Below, piece by piece: positions 32,635-42,134 of a stretch of 55,315 nucleotides of DNA (position 1 is its first letter; each line of letters begins with the position of its first letter). Under the pieces are notes generated by a model. The model was not told the origin of the DNA. It searched no databases and worked only from the letters and a program-made list of their open reading frames with translations. A program made the position numbers and the translations under genes. Source of the DNA: an uncultured Caryophanales bacterium (GTDB taxonomy: Bacteria > Bacillota_I > Bacilli_A > RFN20 > CAG-826). The stretch lies in the NCBI GenBank assembly GCA_902464635.1, contig CABQKC010000013.1, forward strand, positions 1 to 55,315. The letters run 5' to 3'.

Positions 32635-35600
32635 TTAATCTTCTATCTTCCTTAATTTGCATTTGGAAATAGATAATAAATAAGAATCAACCCTCTTATT
32701 AAATGCAGATTCTAGATAAGAAGAATACGCTAAAACCTGCTTATCATAGCTAGGATCATCAATGTTATTGGATTTGTAATCGAATAGATCTATATGGTCA
32801 TCATATACGATAAACATATCAATGCTACCTTGCTTGCCATCGCTTGGATCAATATAGCTATATTCGCAATATCTCTTACCTTTATAGGCATCTAGGAATA
32901 TAGGTAAATCCAATACATTCTTTATCTTTTCTCTTTCATATTTATTATGGATAAAAGATAAATCCTTAGAAGCAAAGTCTACTACCTCAAGATATCTATG
33001 CATCTTAGTTCCATAAAGAAGGCTATCATAATTTTTGATATAGCTATCTTTCTTTGATGGCCTAGCAGGTATCAATGTAGGTTTAGGTGCAATAAATGTC
33101 TTTATTTTAATATCTATATTTTCTTGCTTAATCGCTACAGGAGTCGCTTTAATTTGATTTTCAGAAATAGATATATCTAGCCTAGAATTATTTAGACATA
33201 AGGAATTGGAGATAAAAGAAAGGAAGTTTTCATATTTCTCAACTGGCTCTATTTCAAGACTTTTATAAACAAGATTAGATTTAGAAGAAGGAATCATTAA
33301 TATCATAGATTCCATCGCCCTAGTAAAGGCAACATAAAGAAGTCTCATTCTTTCTGATATATCTTCTTTATCTTCATAATAAGAAGCTAAATCGATTAGG
33401 TAATTCTTTTTCTTTCTTAAGAATGTTGGGATTATAGGGAATACAAAACCTACTTCTTTATTAAAATATTGCTTGCCCCCACTCTTTTTGAATTTAGAAC
33501 CTAAGCAAGGAAGATAGACAACATGGAATTCAAGTCCTTTAGAGGCGTGGATTGACATCAAGGATACTAAATCCCCATTAACTTCAGGGGAGCCAATTGT
33601 AATCTTGTTATTGTATTTATCGATTGAATCAAAATAATCGATATAGTCCTTGATAGAATAATTTAGTTTCTCGCTAGATATAGCCTTAGAAAGGAAATTG
33701 ATAATCTGTTCAAGATTGGCTTTGATATTATCTTGTTTTAATAATCCTTCTAATAAAGGGAAGGAGAATATTATCTCCCTAATTATTTCAGATAAAGAAA
33801 GACTAGACTTTAAAGAAGATAATTTTTTCGCAATCTTAAAAGGCTCGCTATCAAAGAAAGTATTGTTCTTTATGGAATTATATATTTCTTCTTCATTATA
33901 TTCATAAAGGAAGCTTCTAGAAATAGATGCATATAAATGCTTTAACCTATCCACATCAATAGGGTCTTTATCTATTTCATAAACTAAAGACAATAGGTTC
34001 TTTAATAAGATAATTACATCATAGTCATATATAGATTTATCAAATGTAATCTTTAATGGAATATGGTAACTAGAGAAGACTTTTGCAAAGATATCGAATT
34101 GTTTCTTTTTATCAATTAATATCGCAAAATCGCTATATTTAGCTTTTCTAGTATTGCCGCTTCCTTTATCGCAGACATCATAATTATTGACTTTGGAAAT
34201 GATATCCTTTGCGATTAAGTTCGCCTGTTCTTCTATCCCTTTAGTCTCATCATAGACAATGGCTTTTAGCCCATATTTATCTTTATTTGACGAAGGTTCA
34301 TATTTCTTGTTGCCAAAATTAAGGGCTTGCTTATTTCTATAATCAACTCCCCCTGCATCTATTCTCATTATCGGATTAAAGAAATTATTAATCCCATCTA
34401 GTATTTCTTCTCTAGAACGGAAATTATCCGCTAAGGTAATTAGAGTCCCATCTTCCCCTAATCTATATTTATCCATTTTGGAAGAGAATAATTTTGGGTT
34501 GGCGTTCCTAAATTTATAGATGGATTGCTTAATATCACCTACTGCAAATAGATTATTATCCGCTAAAGATAATAAAAGCGCTTCTTGAAGATCGCTAGTA
34601 TCTTGATATTCATCGACCATGATGTATTTATATTTGGATTTTAATATCTTATTAACACTAGGGATATTTATTATTTGCCTGGCCAAAGAAGCAATATCAG
34701 AAAAAGAATAAGCTAGGTTTTCCCTTTTATAATTAGTTATAGAATCATTTAATTCAGTTGCTATTTCTATTACTAATTTCATATAAGGGATTTGATTTTG
34801 GATTGTTTGATAAATCGAATCAAAATTACAATCAAAATAAGGCTTGGCCTTATTAAAATTAGCCTTTACTATTTTGTCTCTAATTAGAGTTTCTTGGGGT
34901 TCATGCTCTATTTTCTTTGTTAAAGTGGTAAATTTAGGATTAGCCTCTAGACAACTTTTTAATTCCTTTAAAGAAGAGCAACATAGGAATTTATTTAGAT
35001 AGTCGCTATCGATACTAATTAAATCCCCACTTTCATAGCCACTTAATCCATCGCTAGCGGCATTTAGATAACTACGTACCATCAAATAGAATTGCTTTTC
35101 CAAGGCTTTAACAAATTCAACTGAAGTAGTATTCTTAATTAGATTAGATATATATTCTTCTTTATCTTCTTTTAGTTCGGCTTCTTTTAATAAGGATAAG
35201 ACCGTTTCTTTTAATTTAACAAAATCCTTATCAAAATAAGTCTCCATATAAAAGCTAAGCAATTCATCATTGCCTTCAAATGCCAATTTCGATCTTCTTT
35301 CAATGATGTTATCTAAAGTAACGTTACTAAATACATTTAGGAGAGATTCATCGATTAAAGATGGGGCCTTCTTGAAATTAAGCAATGGATAATATTTAGT
35401 GACTATACCCAAAGCAAAAGCATCAAAAGTCGTAATATCGGACTGCTCGATATATTTTAATGAAGGACGTGTAGTTATATTCTCTCCGATTTTCTTTCTA
35501 ATTCTTTCCTTCATTTCGAAAGCGGCTTTATTAGTAAAGGTCAATATTAATAATTCATTGACTTCGCATTTCTTGTTTTTTACTAATTCAAGGACACGTT

Positions 35601-35700
35601 CGCTTAAAACAGCAGTCTTGCCACTTCCAGCCCCTGCTGCAACTAGACAATTCCCTTTATCAAAATTGATGGCACTTTCTTGGTCAGGTGTAAATGGCAT
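32635..35700 (-). CDS. addA: AddA helicase-nuclease subunit
   Basis: 1021 residues. UvrD-like helicase with Walker A AAGAGSGKTAVL, Walker B-type MVDEYQDTSD, ADNFRSREEIL, MSIHASKGLEFHVVYLP and VAFTRAMESMIL; the C-terminal PD-(D/E)xK nuclease is seen in GSIDMFIVYDDHIDLFDYKSN with QVLAYSSYL. With AddB it resects double-strand breaks and loads RecA. Shorter than Bacillus AddA by about 200 residues. Its ATG overlaps the addB stop. Confidence 0.95.
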   Translation of the reverse strand: MPFTPDQESAINFDKGNCLVAAGAGSGKTAVLSERVLELVKNKKCEVNELLILTFTNKAAFEMKERIRKKIGENITTRPSLKYIEQSDITTFDAFALGIVTKYYPLLNFKKAPSLIDESLLNVFSNVTLDNIIERRSKLAFEGNDELLSFYMETYFDKDFVKLKETVLSLLKEAELKEDKEEYISNLIKNTTSVEFVKALEKQFYLMVRSYLNAASDGLSGYESGDLISIDSDYLNKFLCCSSLKELKSCLEANPKFTTLTKKIEHEPQETLIRDKIVKANFNKAKPYFDCNFDSIYQTIQNQIPYMKLVIEIATELNDSITNYKRENLAYSFSDIASLARQIINIPSVNKILKSKYKYIMVDEYQDTSDLQEALLLSLADNNLFAVGDIKQSIYKFRNANPKLFSSKMDKYRLGEDGTLITLADNFRSREEILDGINNFFNPIMRIDAGGVDYRNKQALNFGNKKYEPSSNKDKYGLKAIVYDETKGIEEQANLIAKDIISKVNNYDVCDKGSGNTRKAKYSDFAILIDKKKQFDIFAKVFSSYHIPLKITFDKSIYDYDVIILLKNLLSLVYEIDKDPIDVDRLKHLYASISRSFLYEYNEEEIYNSIKNNTFFDSEPFKIAKKLSSLKSSLSLSEIIREIIFSFPLLEGLLKQDNIKANLEQIINFLSKAISSEKLNYSIKDYIDYFDSIDKYNNKITIGSPEVNGDLVSLMSIHASKGLEFHVVYLPCLGSKFKKSGGKQYFNKEVGFVFPIIPTFLRKKKNYLIDLASYYEDKEDISERMRLLYVAFTRAMESMILMIPSSKSNLVYKSLEIEPVEKYENFLSFISNSLCLNNSRLDISISENQIKATPVAIKQENIDIKIKTFIAPKPTLIPARPSKKDSYIKNYDSLLYGTKMHRYLEVVDFASKDLSFIHNKYEREKIKNVLDLPIFLDAYKGKRYCEYSYIDPSDGKQGSIDMFIVYDDHIDLFDYKSNNIDDPSYDKQVLAYSSYLESAFNKRVDSYLLSISKCKLRKIED

Positions 35701-38021
35701 TATTCATCCTCCTCATCAATTTCGATATTATCTGGATTAATCTCTACTATATCGTTAGGATCGCGGTAGCAAATATCTTTGTATGGACAATATTTGCAAG
35801 GTAAATCTTCGTTTTTATATTTTACTGGGGCAACTTTAAAATCAATTTCATTAACCCCCTGCATTATTTTTTCTATAGCAGTCTTGGTTTCTTCTTCTAA
35901 TTTAGACAAGGCATCATCTACAATAAATCTAGATTCGCTTGATTTGGATAATGTCTCATCTTTATTTTCTTTTACCCCTTTAATATATTCTAGATTGCCT
36001 GCCCATTTATAATCTTTATTAGTAAATATCCCATTTAAATCAAATAGACAAATATCCTTCTTTTCGTTTTCCTGGAATTCTACTTTAATCTCGGCGATGA
36101 ATAATCCTAAAGGGTTATAGGAAGAAAACCTATTATCATTTTTAAGCAATAGATAATAGATTGGTAATTGCAAAGAAAGACCATATTTAACCTTATCAAG
36201 ATCAAAAGAAGCAGACCCTGTCTTGTAATCCATTATCATATAGGCATTCGCCTTCTTTAAGAATATAGCCTTATCGATTCTACCCTTAATAAAGCTAGGC
36301 CCAAATCCATACCTAGAATTAAATTCAGTTTTATAGGAAGGTGATACTAAAGAATCATCATAACGTCTTATGCATTCATATGTATTTTTAATATATGGGT
36401 AGCTTAGTTTTAGGTATAACCTAGTTGAATAAGGTGTATCTTCTTTTATTTGATTAGCTAATTCCTTATTGAATTCAATATCAAAATCAAAACCATCTTC
36501 ATACATTTTGGAAAGAACATTATGTGCAAGATTCCCATATAAAGAAGATGAAGTATCATCAAATTCATTAATACCTAATATATAAGAACAATAGAATTTA
36601 AATGGACAAGATGAATATGTATTTAAGGAAGTATAGGAATAATCCTTGTTATATGGTTCTAATTCAAATTTCTTAAATGAATGGTCAAAGCTAGGTAATG
36701 GACCTGATATTCTTTCTAATGAATCTAGATAAGGAGAAGATATAGAGAATTTCTCTTGTTTTTCTTTTAGATATGAATAGGAAAATTTTGCATAATAAGA
36801 AGAATATTCAAACGATGGTAAACTTGGATTAGATATTTCTTCCATATCTAATTCTTCTTCTAATGGAGATGGGTAAAATGCCGTCTCTAGATAAAAAGAA
36901 GGGAGGCATAGCATCATATTCTTATTAGACTGCAACTCAAAAACAAGGTTCTGCCTATTTTGTTTTTCTTCTTCTAAAGAAGTTAACATTCCTAGTTCTT
37001 TTTTAGCTGCATCATTAATTAATCCATCTTCTTGAGGGATTTTATAAGCTTGCTTAGAAGAAAAACATAGGTGATAAGAATAGCCACCTCTAGGAGAGAA
37101 GAAAGATGAAGTAAGGTTAATGCAGTTAGAATATCTTTCGCCCTTTTTCTTTTTTTCTTCTAGTCTAGCCTTTAAAGCCTCTAGATAGCTACTCCTATCA
37201 AGCTCTTCATCAAAAAGAGAATACATGGAGTCAACAAATTGATCATAATTTGGATTAGACTCAAAATCTTCATATTGAAGCCTAATCCTATCTAATGTCT
37301 CTAGATTTATATTTTCTTCTTTACTTAAAGAAAGAAATGCCTTTTTTACAAACGGAACATTAATTAAAGATAAGGAAGAAGGAATAATTATAGGTAAATC
37401 ATATATTTTAGAATAAATATCTAATTCAGGAAGGAAATCATTATATACGCCAGTTAAGGTAATTTCAGAAGGAGATACTCCCTTTTTTAATAAAGAGATG
37501 ATATCAAGAAATATATAATGGAGTTCATCATGGAAATCATCGAATTTATATATCTTTGGATTAGCTTTTTCATCAAGCAAATCATAGCTAAGTGCTATAT
37601 TAGGTAAATCCTTGATTAAGCTAGATAGATAGGATGCATCCCCATATCCAGATATAACCATGTTTCTATTCTTAAAGAATTCAAATGGATATTCATTGTT
37701 ATATAAATATCCTTTATCTAATAATTCTAAAAAATATGGATAGATTTGATTTAGGTAAGGATCTTTATATGTCTTGCCTTTTTTCATTCTTGATAAGGCT
37801 TTTAAAGTTTTACTCGCCTTATCGTAATTCATCCCCTTCTTTAACAAGAAAATCAAGGCACGGTCATCATAAGAATAAGAAAACATCTTTTCTACATCTT
37901 CAATAGAAAGCAATTTGAAATCTACATCTGGATAAGTATTCCTATATGCATAAAAGAAAGGGAAGTTTTCCCTTGGGGTGAATATTATGGAGTCTTCGTA
38001 TAACTTTCTTCTTTTAATCAT
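35700..38021 (-). CDS. addB: AddB/RexB nuclease subunit without an N-terminal P-loop
   Basis: 773 residues, against about 1160 in Bacillus AddB. The C-terminal nuclease domain is clear: GRIDKAIF, MIMDYKTGSA and LQLPIYY, with the four iron-sulfur cysteines split as one in TYSSCPFKFYC and three in CKYCPYKDIC. The N-terminus (SIIFTPRENFPFFYAY) has no Walker A, as in streptococcal RexB. It is co-transcribed with addA and starts within the stop of the membrane protein gene ahead (ATGA). Confidence 0.85.
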   Translation of the reverse strand: MIKRRKLYEDSIIFTPRENFPFFYAYRNTYPDVDFKLLSIEDVEKMFSYSYDDRALIFLLKKGMNYDKASKTLKALSRMKKGKTYKDPYLNQIYPYFLELLDKGYLYNNEYPFEFFKNRNMVISGYGDASYLSSLIKDLPNIALSYDLLDEKANPKIYKFDDFHDELHYIFLDIISLLKKGVSPSEITLTGVYNDFLPELDIYSKIYDLPIIIPSSLSLINVPFVKKAFLSLSKEENINLETLDRIRLQYEDFESNPNYDQFVDSMYSLFDEELDRSSYLEALKARLEEKKKKGERYSNCINLTSSFFSPRGGYSYHLCFSSKQAYKIPQEDGLINDAAKKELGMLTSLEEEKQNRQNLVFELQSNKNMMLCLPSFYLETAFYPSPLEEELDMEEISNPSLPSFEYSSYYAKFSYSYLKEKQEKFSISSPYLDSLERISGPLPSFDHSFKKFELEPYNKDYSYTSLNTYSSCPFKFYCSYILGINEFDDTSSSLYGNLAHNVLSKMYEDGFDFDIEFNKELANQIKEDTPYSTRLYLKLSYPYIKNTYECIRRYDDSLVSPSYKTEFNSRYGFGPSFIKGRIDKAIFLKKANAYMIMDYKTGSASFDLDKVKYGLSLQLPIYYLLLKNDNRFSSYNPLGLFIAEIKVEFQENEKKDICLFDLNGIFTNKDYKWAGNLEYIKGVKENKDETLSKSSESRFIVDDALSKLEEETKTAIEKIMQGVNEIDFKVAPVKYKNEDLPCKYCPYKDICYRDPNDIVEINPDNIEIDEEDE

Positions 38022-38479
38022 TTTGCTTTATCTTTGATGAACAAGGATGATATTAGCATAACTACAAATGAAAGCATGATTAAGATTAATCCAATAATGT
38101 CCACGAATAAGGAGGGATTTAAAACGCAGCTAGCAATAGTAACGCCATTATATTCAAATGTGGAAAATGGTTCGGTTGCCTTGGATATATTTATTAATAA
38201 AGGAATAAGGAATGCAATCCCTAAAGAAGGTATGGCAATTGAAGAAATCTTGTTATCAATTAATCCTGCGATTATAGGGAAAGCAAAAATAATAACAAAG
38301 AAAATGAATTGGTAAGAAGAATAAGTATCCCCTAAAAAAGTAGACAAATAAAACGAAGTGGAAGACCCTGATTCATAATTATATTGAATCATGACCAAAG
38401 AGATTAAGATGCATATCAAAATAGCAGAGACTAAGCTCACGCATGCCCCTACTCTTTTTATGATTTTAATAACTTTCAT
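38018..38479 (-). CDS. Four-helix membrane protein of unknown function
   Basis: 153 residues, four predicted membrane helices (about 10-32, 50-68, 78-98, 125-148). No motif recognised. Overlaps the gene on each side by 4 bp (ATGA junctions), in the order 203-residue protein, this protein, addB, addA. Topology resembles its upstream neighbour, so the two may be distant paralogues. Confidence 0.7.
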   Translation of the reverse strand: MKVIKIIKRVGACVSLVSAILICILISLVMIQYNYESGSSTSFYLSTFLGDTYSSYQFIFFVIIFAFPIIAGLIDNKISSIAIPSLGIAFLIPLLINISKATEPFSTFEYNGVTIASCVLNPSLFVDIIGLILIMLSFVVMLISSLFIKDKAK

Positions 38480-39087
38480 TTTAAAGCCTCTTTCCTTAAT
38501 GAGTTGGCTTCTTCTTCATTTATTAATCCCTTTTCTTTTAAGGATTCAATTTCAGTCAGTCTTTCTTCTAAACTCATCCTTGGCTTAAATAATTTAGCAA
38601 TAGTAGATAAATTGGCTTCGATTAAAAGTAATAAGGAGATAAGTAAACCAATTATTCCAACAATTAACAATAAGACGGCTCCTCCCATAGAGGCAGATTC
38701 CAAGCTTGTTCCAGCACCTTTTACAATTAGATCTTTCGCAGTCTTAATTGAATTAAAGATATAAGAATTAAATCCAAGGCCAGTAAGCAAGAAACTTGAA
38801 CCAACTATCTTTAGGATTTTATTTTCAAAAAGTACAAATAAGGCACCCATGATGCAAATAAAAATAATTAATGCACCTTGGAAATATGTCGGAGTAATGC
38901 TAGTAGTAGACCCACTAGAAGTAACCCCAGCAAATAAATCAAAGAAATATACTTTATTAACTGTAGCAGAAGTACCACTACCTATTTTAGTAGAAAGTAA
39001 CGGAACTAGTATCCCTATCACAAAAAGTAATAGGTATATCCCGACAAGACAGTAATTAATAATTTTAATAATTTTATTGGTTTTCAT
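38476..39087 (-). CDS. Membrane protein with a C-terminal SHOCT-like helix pair
   Basis: 203 residues: four predicted membrane helices up to about residue 165, then a cytoplasmic tail LTEIESLKEKGLINEEEANSLRKEALK (the first residues ERLTEI precede it), which is the short helical SHOCT-type motif often found at protein ends. GGAG lies 6 nt before the ATG, with a TATAAT-type box further upstream; this is the start of the addB-addA transcription unit. Function unknown. Confidence 0.7.
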   Translation of the reverse strand: MKTNKIIKIINYCLVGIYLLLFVIGILVPLLSTKIGSGTSATVNKVYFFDLFAGVTSSGSTTSITPTYFQGALIIFICIMGALFVLFENKILKIVGSSFLLTGLGFNSYIFNSIKTAKDLIVKGAGTSLESASMGGAVLLLIVGIIGLLISLLLLIEANLSTIAKLFKPRMSLEERLTEIESLKEKGLINEEEANSLRKEALK

Positions 39088-39121
39088 ATTCTCTCCATGT
39101 ATTTTTAAATTATAAACTTAA

Positions 39122-40360
39122 TTAGATAACCGAAAAAGGAATTATTAGTATATCAGGTGAAAGTGCGCTTATCTGTTCGCTAGTGCAAATTATTGCGCCT
39201 TTGCCTTTTTCAAACTTTGTTTCTTCCAATTCTTTAAAAGAAGAAACGCTACTCATGTTGAAATTATTTCCAAATTTAGCATCAAAACAATACATGGTTC
39301 CGTCTCTAATTAGAACAAAATCAACTTCATTTTGACTAAAATCCCTGTAATAAAATATCTTTACCTTCTCTCCTTCGTTCATATATGTTTTTCTAATCTC
39401 ATTAATTACTAATGTTTCAAATAAGTGGCCCTTCAAATAACTTTTTTCCAATGTTTTAACAGAATCAATGGCAAGCAAATGACAAGCTATACCAGTATCA
39501 AAAAAATATATCTTTGGACGTTTAACAATTCTTTTCGTCCATGACTGCTCATAATATGGCTCTAAAAGATAAATAATGCCTGTTTTTTGCATAACATTAA
39601 TCCAGGCTTTTACAGTATTTGCACTCACACCTATTTGTTTTGAAAGATTTTCGTAAACCAATTCTTGCCCGGTTAGGGAAGCTAGCAAAACAAGAAGATT
39701 ACAAAATTTAGATTCGTCTTCAAGGTCAATTAAATCTTTAACATCTTTGCTAAGATACGTGTCTATATACGATGAATAAAAGATAGGGCTTTGTAGTTTT
39801 TCATCATCATACAATTCTGGCAATTGGCCTTTTAGCATTAACTCCAATATTTCTTCTTGCGAAAAAGTTTTCATCTCCAATTTTTGCAAGAAGCTTGGAA
39901 TGTCAACAACGAAAGGTCGATTAGGTCTTTCGTATATTTCGTCAATAGATAAACTAGACATATCGAGCAAAGCAGCCCTACCAGCCAGAGATTCTTTGCT
40001 TCTTTCTAGCAAATCCCTTCTGCTTGATCCGGATAAAATATACATTCCGTTAGCCTTACTATTGCCTTCTAGCCTTCGTTTTTCATTAACTATGTTTTCT
40101 ATTTCAGGAAACAATTCAACCGCTTTTTGAACTTCGTCTATAATAACTGGATATGGATGCAGTTTCAAAAATGACTTAGGATCATTTTTGGCTAAAATTC
40201 GATCGCTCGAGTTATCTAAACTTACATAAGAAAAGCCTTCATTTTTATATTTCTTATCTAGCAAGGTGGTTTTTCCTACTTGTCTTGGCCCGCTTAAAAC
40301 AACACAAGGAAAATGCTTAATAGCAAAGTCAATAGCTTTTGTTATGTGTCTTTTAATCAT
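39122..40360 (-). CDS. AAA ATPase with DUF4143 domain
   Basis: 412 residues. Walker A GPRQVGKT (24-31), Walker B VIIDEVQ, sensor-like ILSGSSRRDLL, then the DUF4143 region with GQELVYENLSKQIGVSANTVKAWINVMQKTGII (winged helix) and a C-terminal nuclease-like fold, GHLFETLVINEI...FYYRDFSQNEVDFVLIRDG...FDAKFG. These genes are widespread, patchily distributed and of unknown function, often mobile. A purine-rich GAGG lies about 9 nt before the ATG. Three 22-bp tandem repeats abut the -10 box. Confidence 0.88.
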   Translation of the reverse strand: MIKRHITKAIDFAIKHFPCVVLSGPRQVGKTTLLDKKYKNEGFSYVSLDNSSDRILAKNDPKSFLKLHPYPVIIDEVQKAVELFPEIENIVNEKRRLEGNSKANGMYILSGSSRRDLLERSKESLAGRAALLDMSSLSIDEIYERPNRPFVVDIPSFLQKLEMKTFSQEEILELMLKGQLPELYDDEKLQSPIFYSSYIDTYLSKDVKDLIDLEDESKFCNLLVLLASLTGQELVYENLSKQIGVSANTVKAWINVMQKTGIIYLLEPYYEQSWTKRIVKRPKIYFFDTGIACHLLAIDSVKTLEKSYLKGHLFETLVINEIRKTYMNEGEKVKIFYYRDFSQNEVDFVLIRDGTMYCFDAKFGNNFNMSSVSSFKELEETKFEKGKGAIICTSEQISALSPDILIIPFSVI

Positions 40361-40385
40361 GACTATCTTCCTCTTCCTTTTTATA

Positions 40386-40456
40386 TTTTCTGAAGTACGA
40401 TTTCAGATTTTCCGAAGTTTGATTTCAGATTTTCCGAAGTTGGACTTCAGTTTTTC
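40386..40456 (-). repeat. Three tandem 22-bp repeats, operator array of the AAA/DUF4143 gene
   Basis: Units at 40386-40407, 40408-40429 and 40430-40451, plus a 5-bp start of a fourth. Each has the form TTTTCyGAAGTnnnAyTTCAGw; the third contains the perfect dyad GAAGT-TGG-ACTTC and the others degenerate versions. The 22-bp period is close to two helical turns. On the minus strand TATAAA (40380-40385) touches the first unit, so the array fills the -35/spacer region. Autoregulation is inference. Confidence 0.75.
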
Positions 40457-40508
40457 ATAAATACCTTAACACAAATTGCTTAATTACAAAAGAATAATCT
40501 AGAAACAA

Positions 40509-40532
40509 AAAGGACCCAAACTCGAGTCCTTT
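40509..40532 (-). terminator. Terminator of glpK
   Basis: Arms AAAGGAC (40509-40515) and GTCCTTT (40526-40532), 10-nt loop, followed on the minus strand by a T-rich run (TTTTTGTTTC). It sits 12 bp after the glpK stop. Confidence 0.7.
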
Positions 40533-40543
40533 AGATAGTAACT

Positions 40544-42052
40544 TTATTTTCTTTCTTCTTTTTGTTTCTTTTCTATCTCAGCAAAAGCCATTGTAGCCTT
40601 AACCGCTGCTAACCAGCCATCATAAAGCCTATCAATTTCTTCTTGTTTCATCTTTGGAGAGAAAGATTTCTTCACGCAGTGATTAGAATGTATTTCATCT
40701 AGATCCTTCCAGAATCCTGATCCTAACCCTGCAAAATATCCTGCTCCTAAAGCCGTAGTCTCTAGGCAAGAAGGAAGAATAACTTCGCATCCTAATATAT
40801 CAGCCTGGAACTGCATCAATAAGTCATTGGCAGAAGCCCCTCCATCTACTTTTAATATGGATAGGTTTAGCCCTGCTTCTTTTTTCATCGTCTCGATTAC
40901 ATCTTTAGATTGGTAGGCGATTGAATATAATCCAGCACGGGTAATGTTATGCCTATCAGCCCCACGGGTTAATCCAAATATAGCTCCCCTAGCATCATCA
41001 TTCCACCATGGGGTCCCTAGTCCTACAAAAGCAGGGACAAAATATACTCCATTAGTATCAGGACGCTTTTTCGCATACATCTCAGAATCGCAAGAATCCT
41101 CAAACCACCTAGTCTCGTCCCTAAGCCACTGCACAATTGCCCCTCCAATAAATACAGAACCTTCAAGGGCATAAGTGACTTTAGAATCAAGCGACCAGGC
41201 AACTGTAGTAAGTAATCCTTGCTTAGATATAATTGGCTTATCACCAATATTCATTAACATGAAGCAACCAGTCCCATAAGTATTCTTGCTGTCCCCTTTA
41301 TGGAAGCAACACTGTCCAAATAAGGCACTTTGCTGGTCGCCGCATACCCCATGTATATTGACATTCCCAGAGAAGAAACTAGCCTCGCCAAAATCAGCAT
41401 TGTTATCTTTAACTTCAGGAAGCATGCACATTGGGATATTCCATATATCACATAATTCCTTGCTAAAAGAATTGGTGAAGATGTCATATAACATGGTTCT
41501 ACTTGCATTTGTAGGATCAGTAGCAAATATCTTGCCGTTGCTCATCTTATACATTAGCCATGTATCGATTGTCCCGAATAATAATTCACCTTTCTCTGCT
41601 CTTTCTTGTCCATTAGGAATATGGTCAAGGATATATCTAATCTTAGATGCAGAGAAATATGGATTCATCCTTAATCCGGTTCTTTGCTGGATGAAATCGA
41701 ATTTATCATTTCTTTCTTCGCATAATGGCTGGGTTTGCTTTGATTGCCAGACAATTGCATTGAAAACTGCCTTGCCTGTTTCTTTTTCAAAAACAACTGT
41801 CGTTTCTCTTTGGTTAGTAATACCAATTGAATCAACTTCATCCATGGAAGAAGATGCGACTACTAATAATTCATTGATAACATCGATAACACTAATCCAA
41901 ATCTTGTCAGGGTTTTCTTCTACCCAACCTGGTTTAGGATAAATGCAATCTATAGCCCTCTGGGCCTTAAATACTGCCTCGCCTTTTTTATTAATTAAAA
42001 TGGCACGTGTCGAGGTCGTGCCTTGGTCTATTGCCAAGATGTATTTTTTCAT
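40544..42052 (-). CDS. glpK: Glycerol kinase
   Basis: 502 residues, full FGGY-family length. Phosphorylates glycerol to glycerol 3-phosphate. The ATP-binding start MKKYILAIDQGTTSTRAIL, the WVEENPDKIW and NQRETTVVFEKETGKAVFNAIVWQ regions, and the late KVDGGASANDLLMQFQADIL segment are all typical. No glycerol facilitator or glpD is adjacent. TATAAT ends 9 nt before the ATG with no Shine-Dalgarno, so the mRNA is probably near-leaderless. It has its own promoter and terminator. Confidence 0.97.
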   Translation of the reverse strand: MKKYILAIDQGTTSTRAILINKKGEAVFKAQRAIDCIYPKPGWVEENPDKIWISVIDVINELLVVASSSMDEVDSIGITNQRETTVVFEKETGKAVFNAIVWQSKQTQPLCEERNDKFDFIQQRTGLRMNPYFSASKIRYILDHIPNGQERAEKGELLFGTIDTWLMYKMSNGKIFATDPTNASRTMLYDIFTNSFSKELCDIWNIPMCMLPEVKDNNADFGEASFFSGNVNIHGVCGDQQSALFGQCCFHKGDSKNTYGTGCFMLMNIGDKPIISKQGLLTTVAWSLDSKVTYALEGSVFIGGAIVQWLRDETRWFEDSCDSEMYAKKRPDTNGVYFVPAFVGLGTPWWNDDARGAIFGLTRGADRHNITRAGLYSIAYQSKDVIETMKKEAGLNLSILKVDGGASANDLLMQFQADILGCEVILPSCLETTALGAGYFAGLGSGFWKDLDEIHSNHCVKKSFSPKMKQEEIDRLYDGWLAAVKATMAFAEIEKKQKEERK

Positions 42053-42061
42053 AACGACATC

Positions 42062-42067
42062 ATTATA
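42062..42067 (-). promoter_or_regulatory. -10 box of glpK, near-leaderless
   Basis: A perfect TATAAT on the minus strand, 9 nt before the ATG. No convincing -35 at 16-18 bp. There is no Shine-Dalgarno in the gap. Confidence 0.5.
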
Positions 42068-42134
42068 AAATAAACCAAATTAAAATTGGGATAAATTCTA
42101 CTATTTTTAGACAAGAATAACGTTTTGTAAGGAA

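Noticed and set aside
40386..40456. Possible CRISPR array
   Set aside because: The 22-bp units are contiguous with no spacers and sit on a promoter; no cas genes are present.
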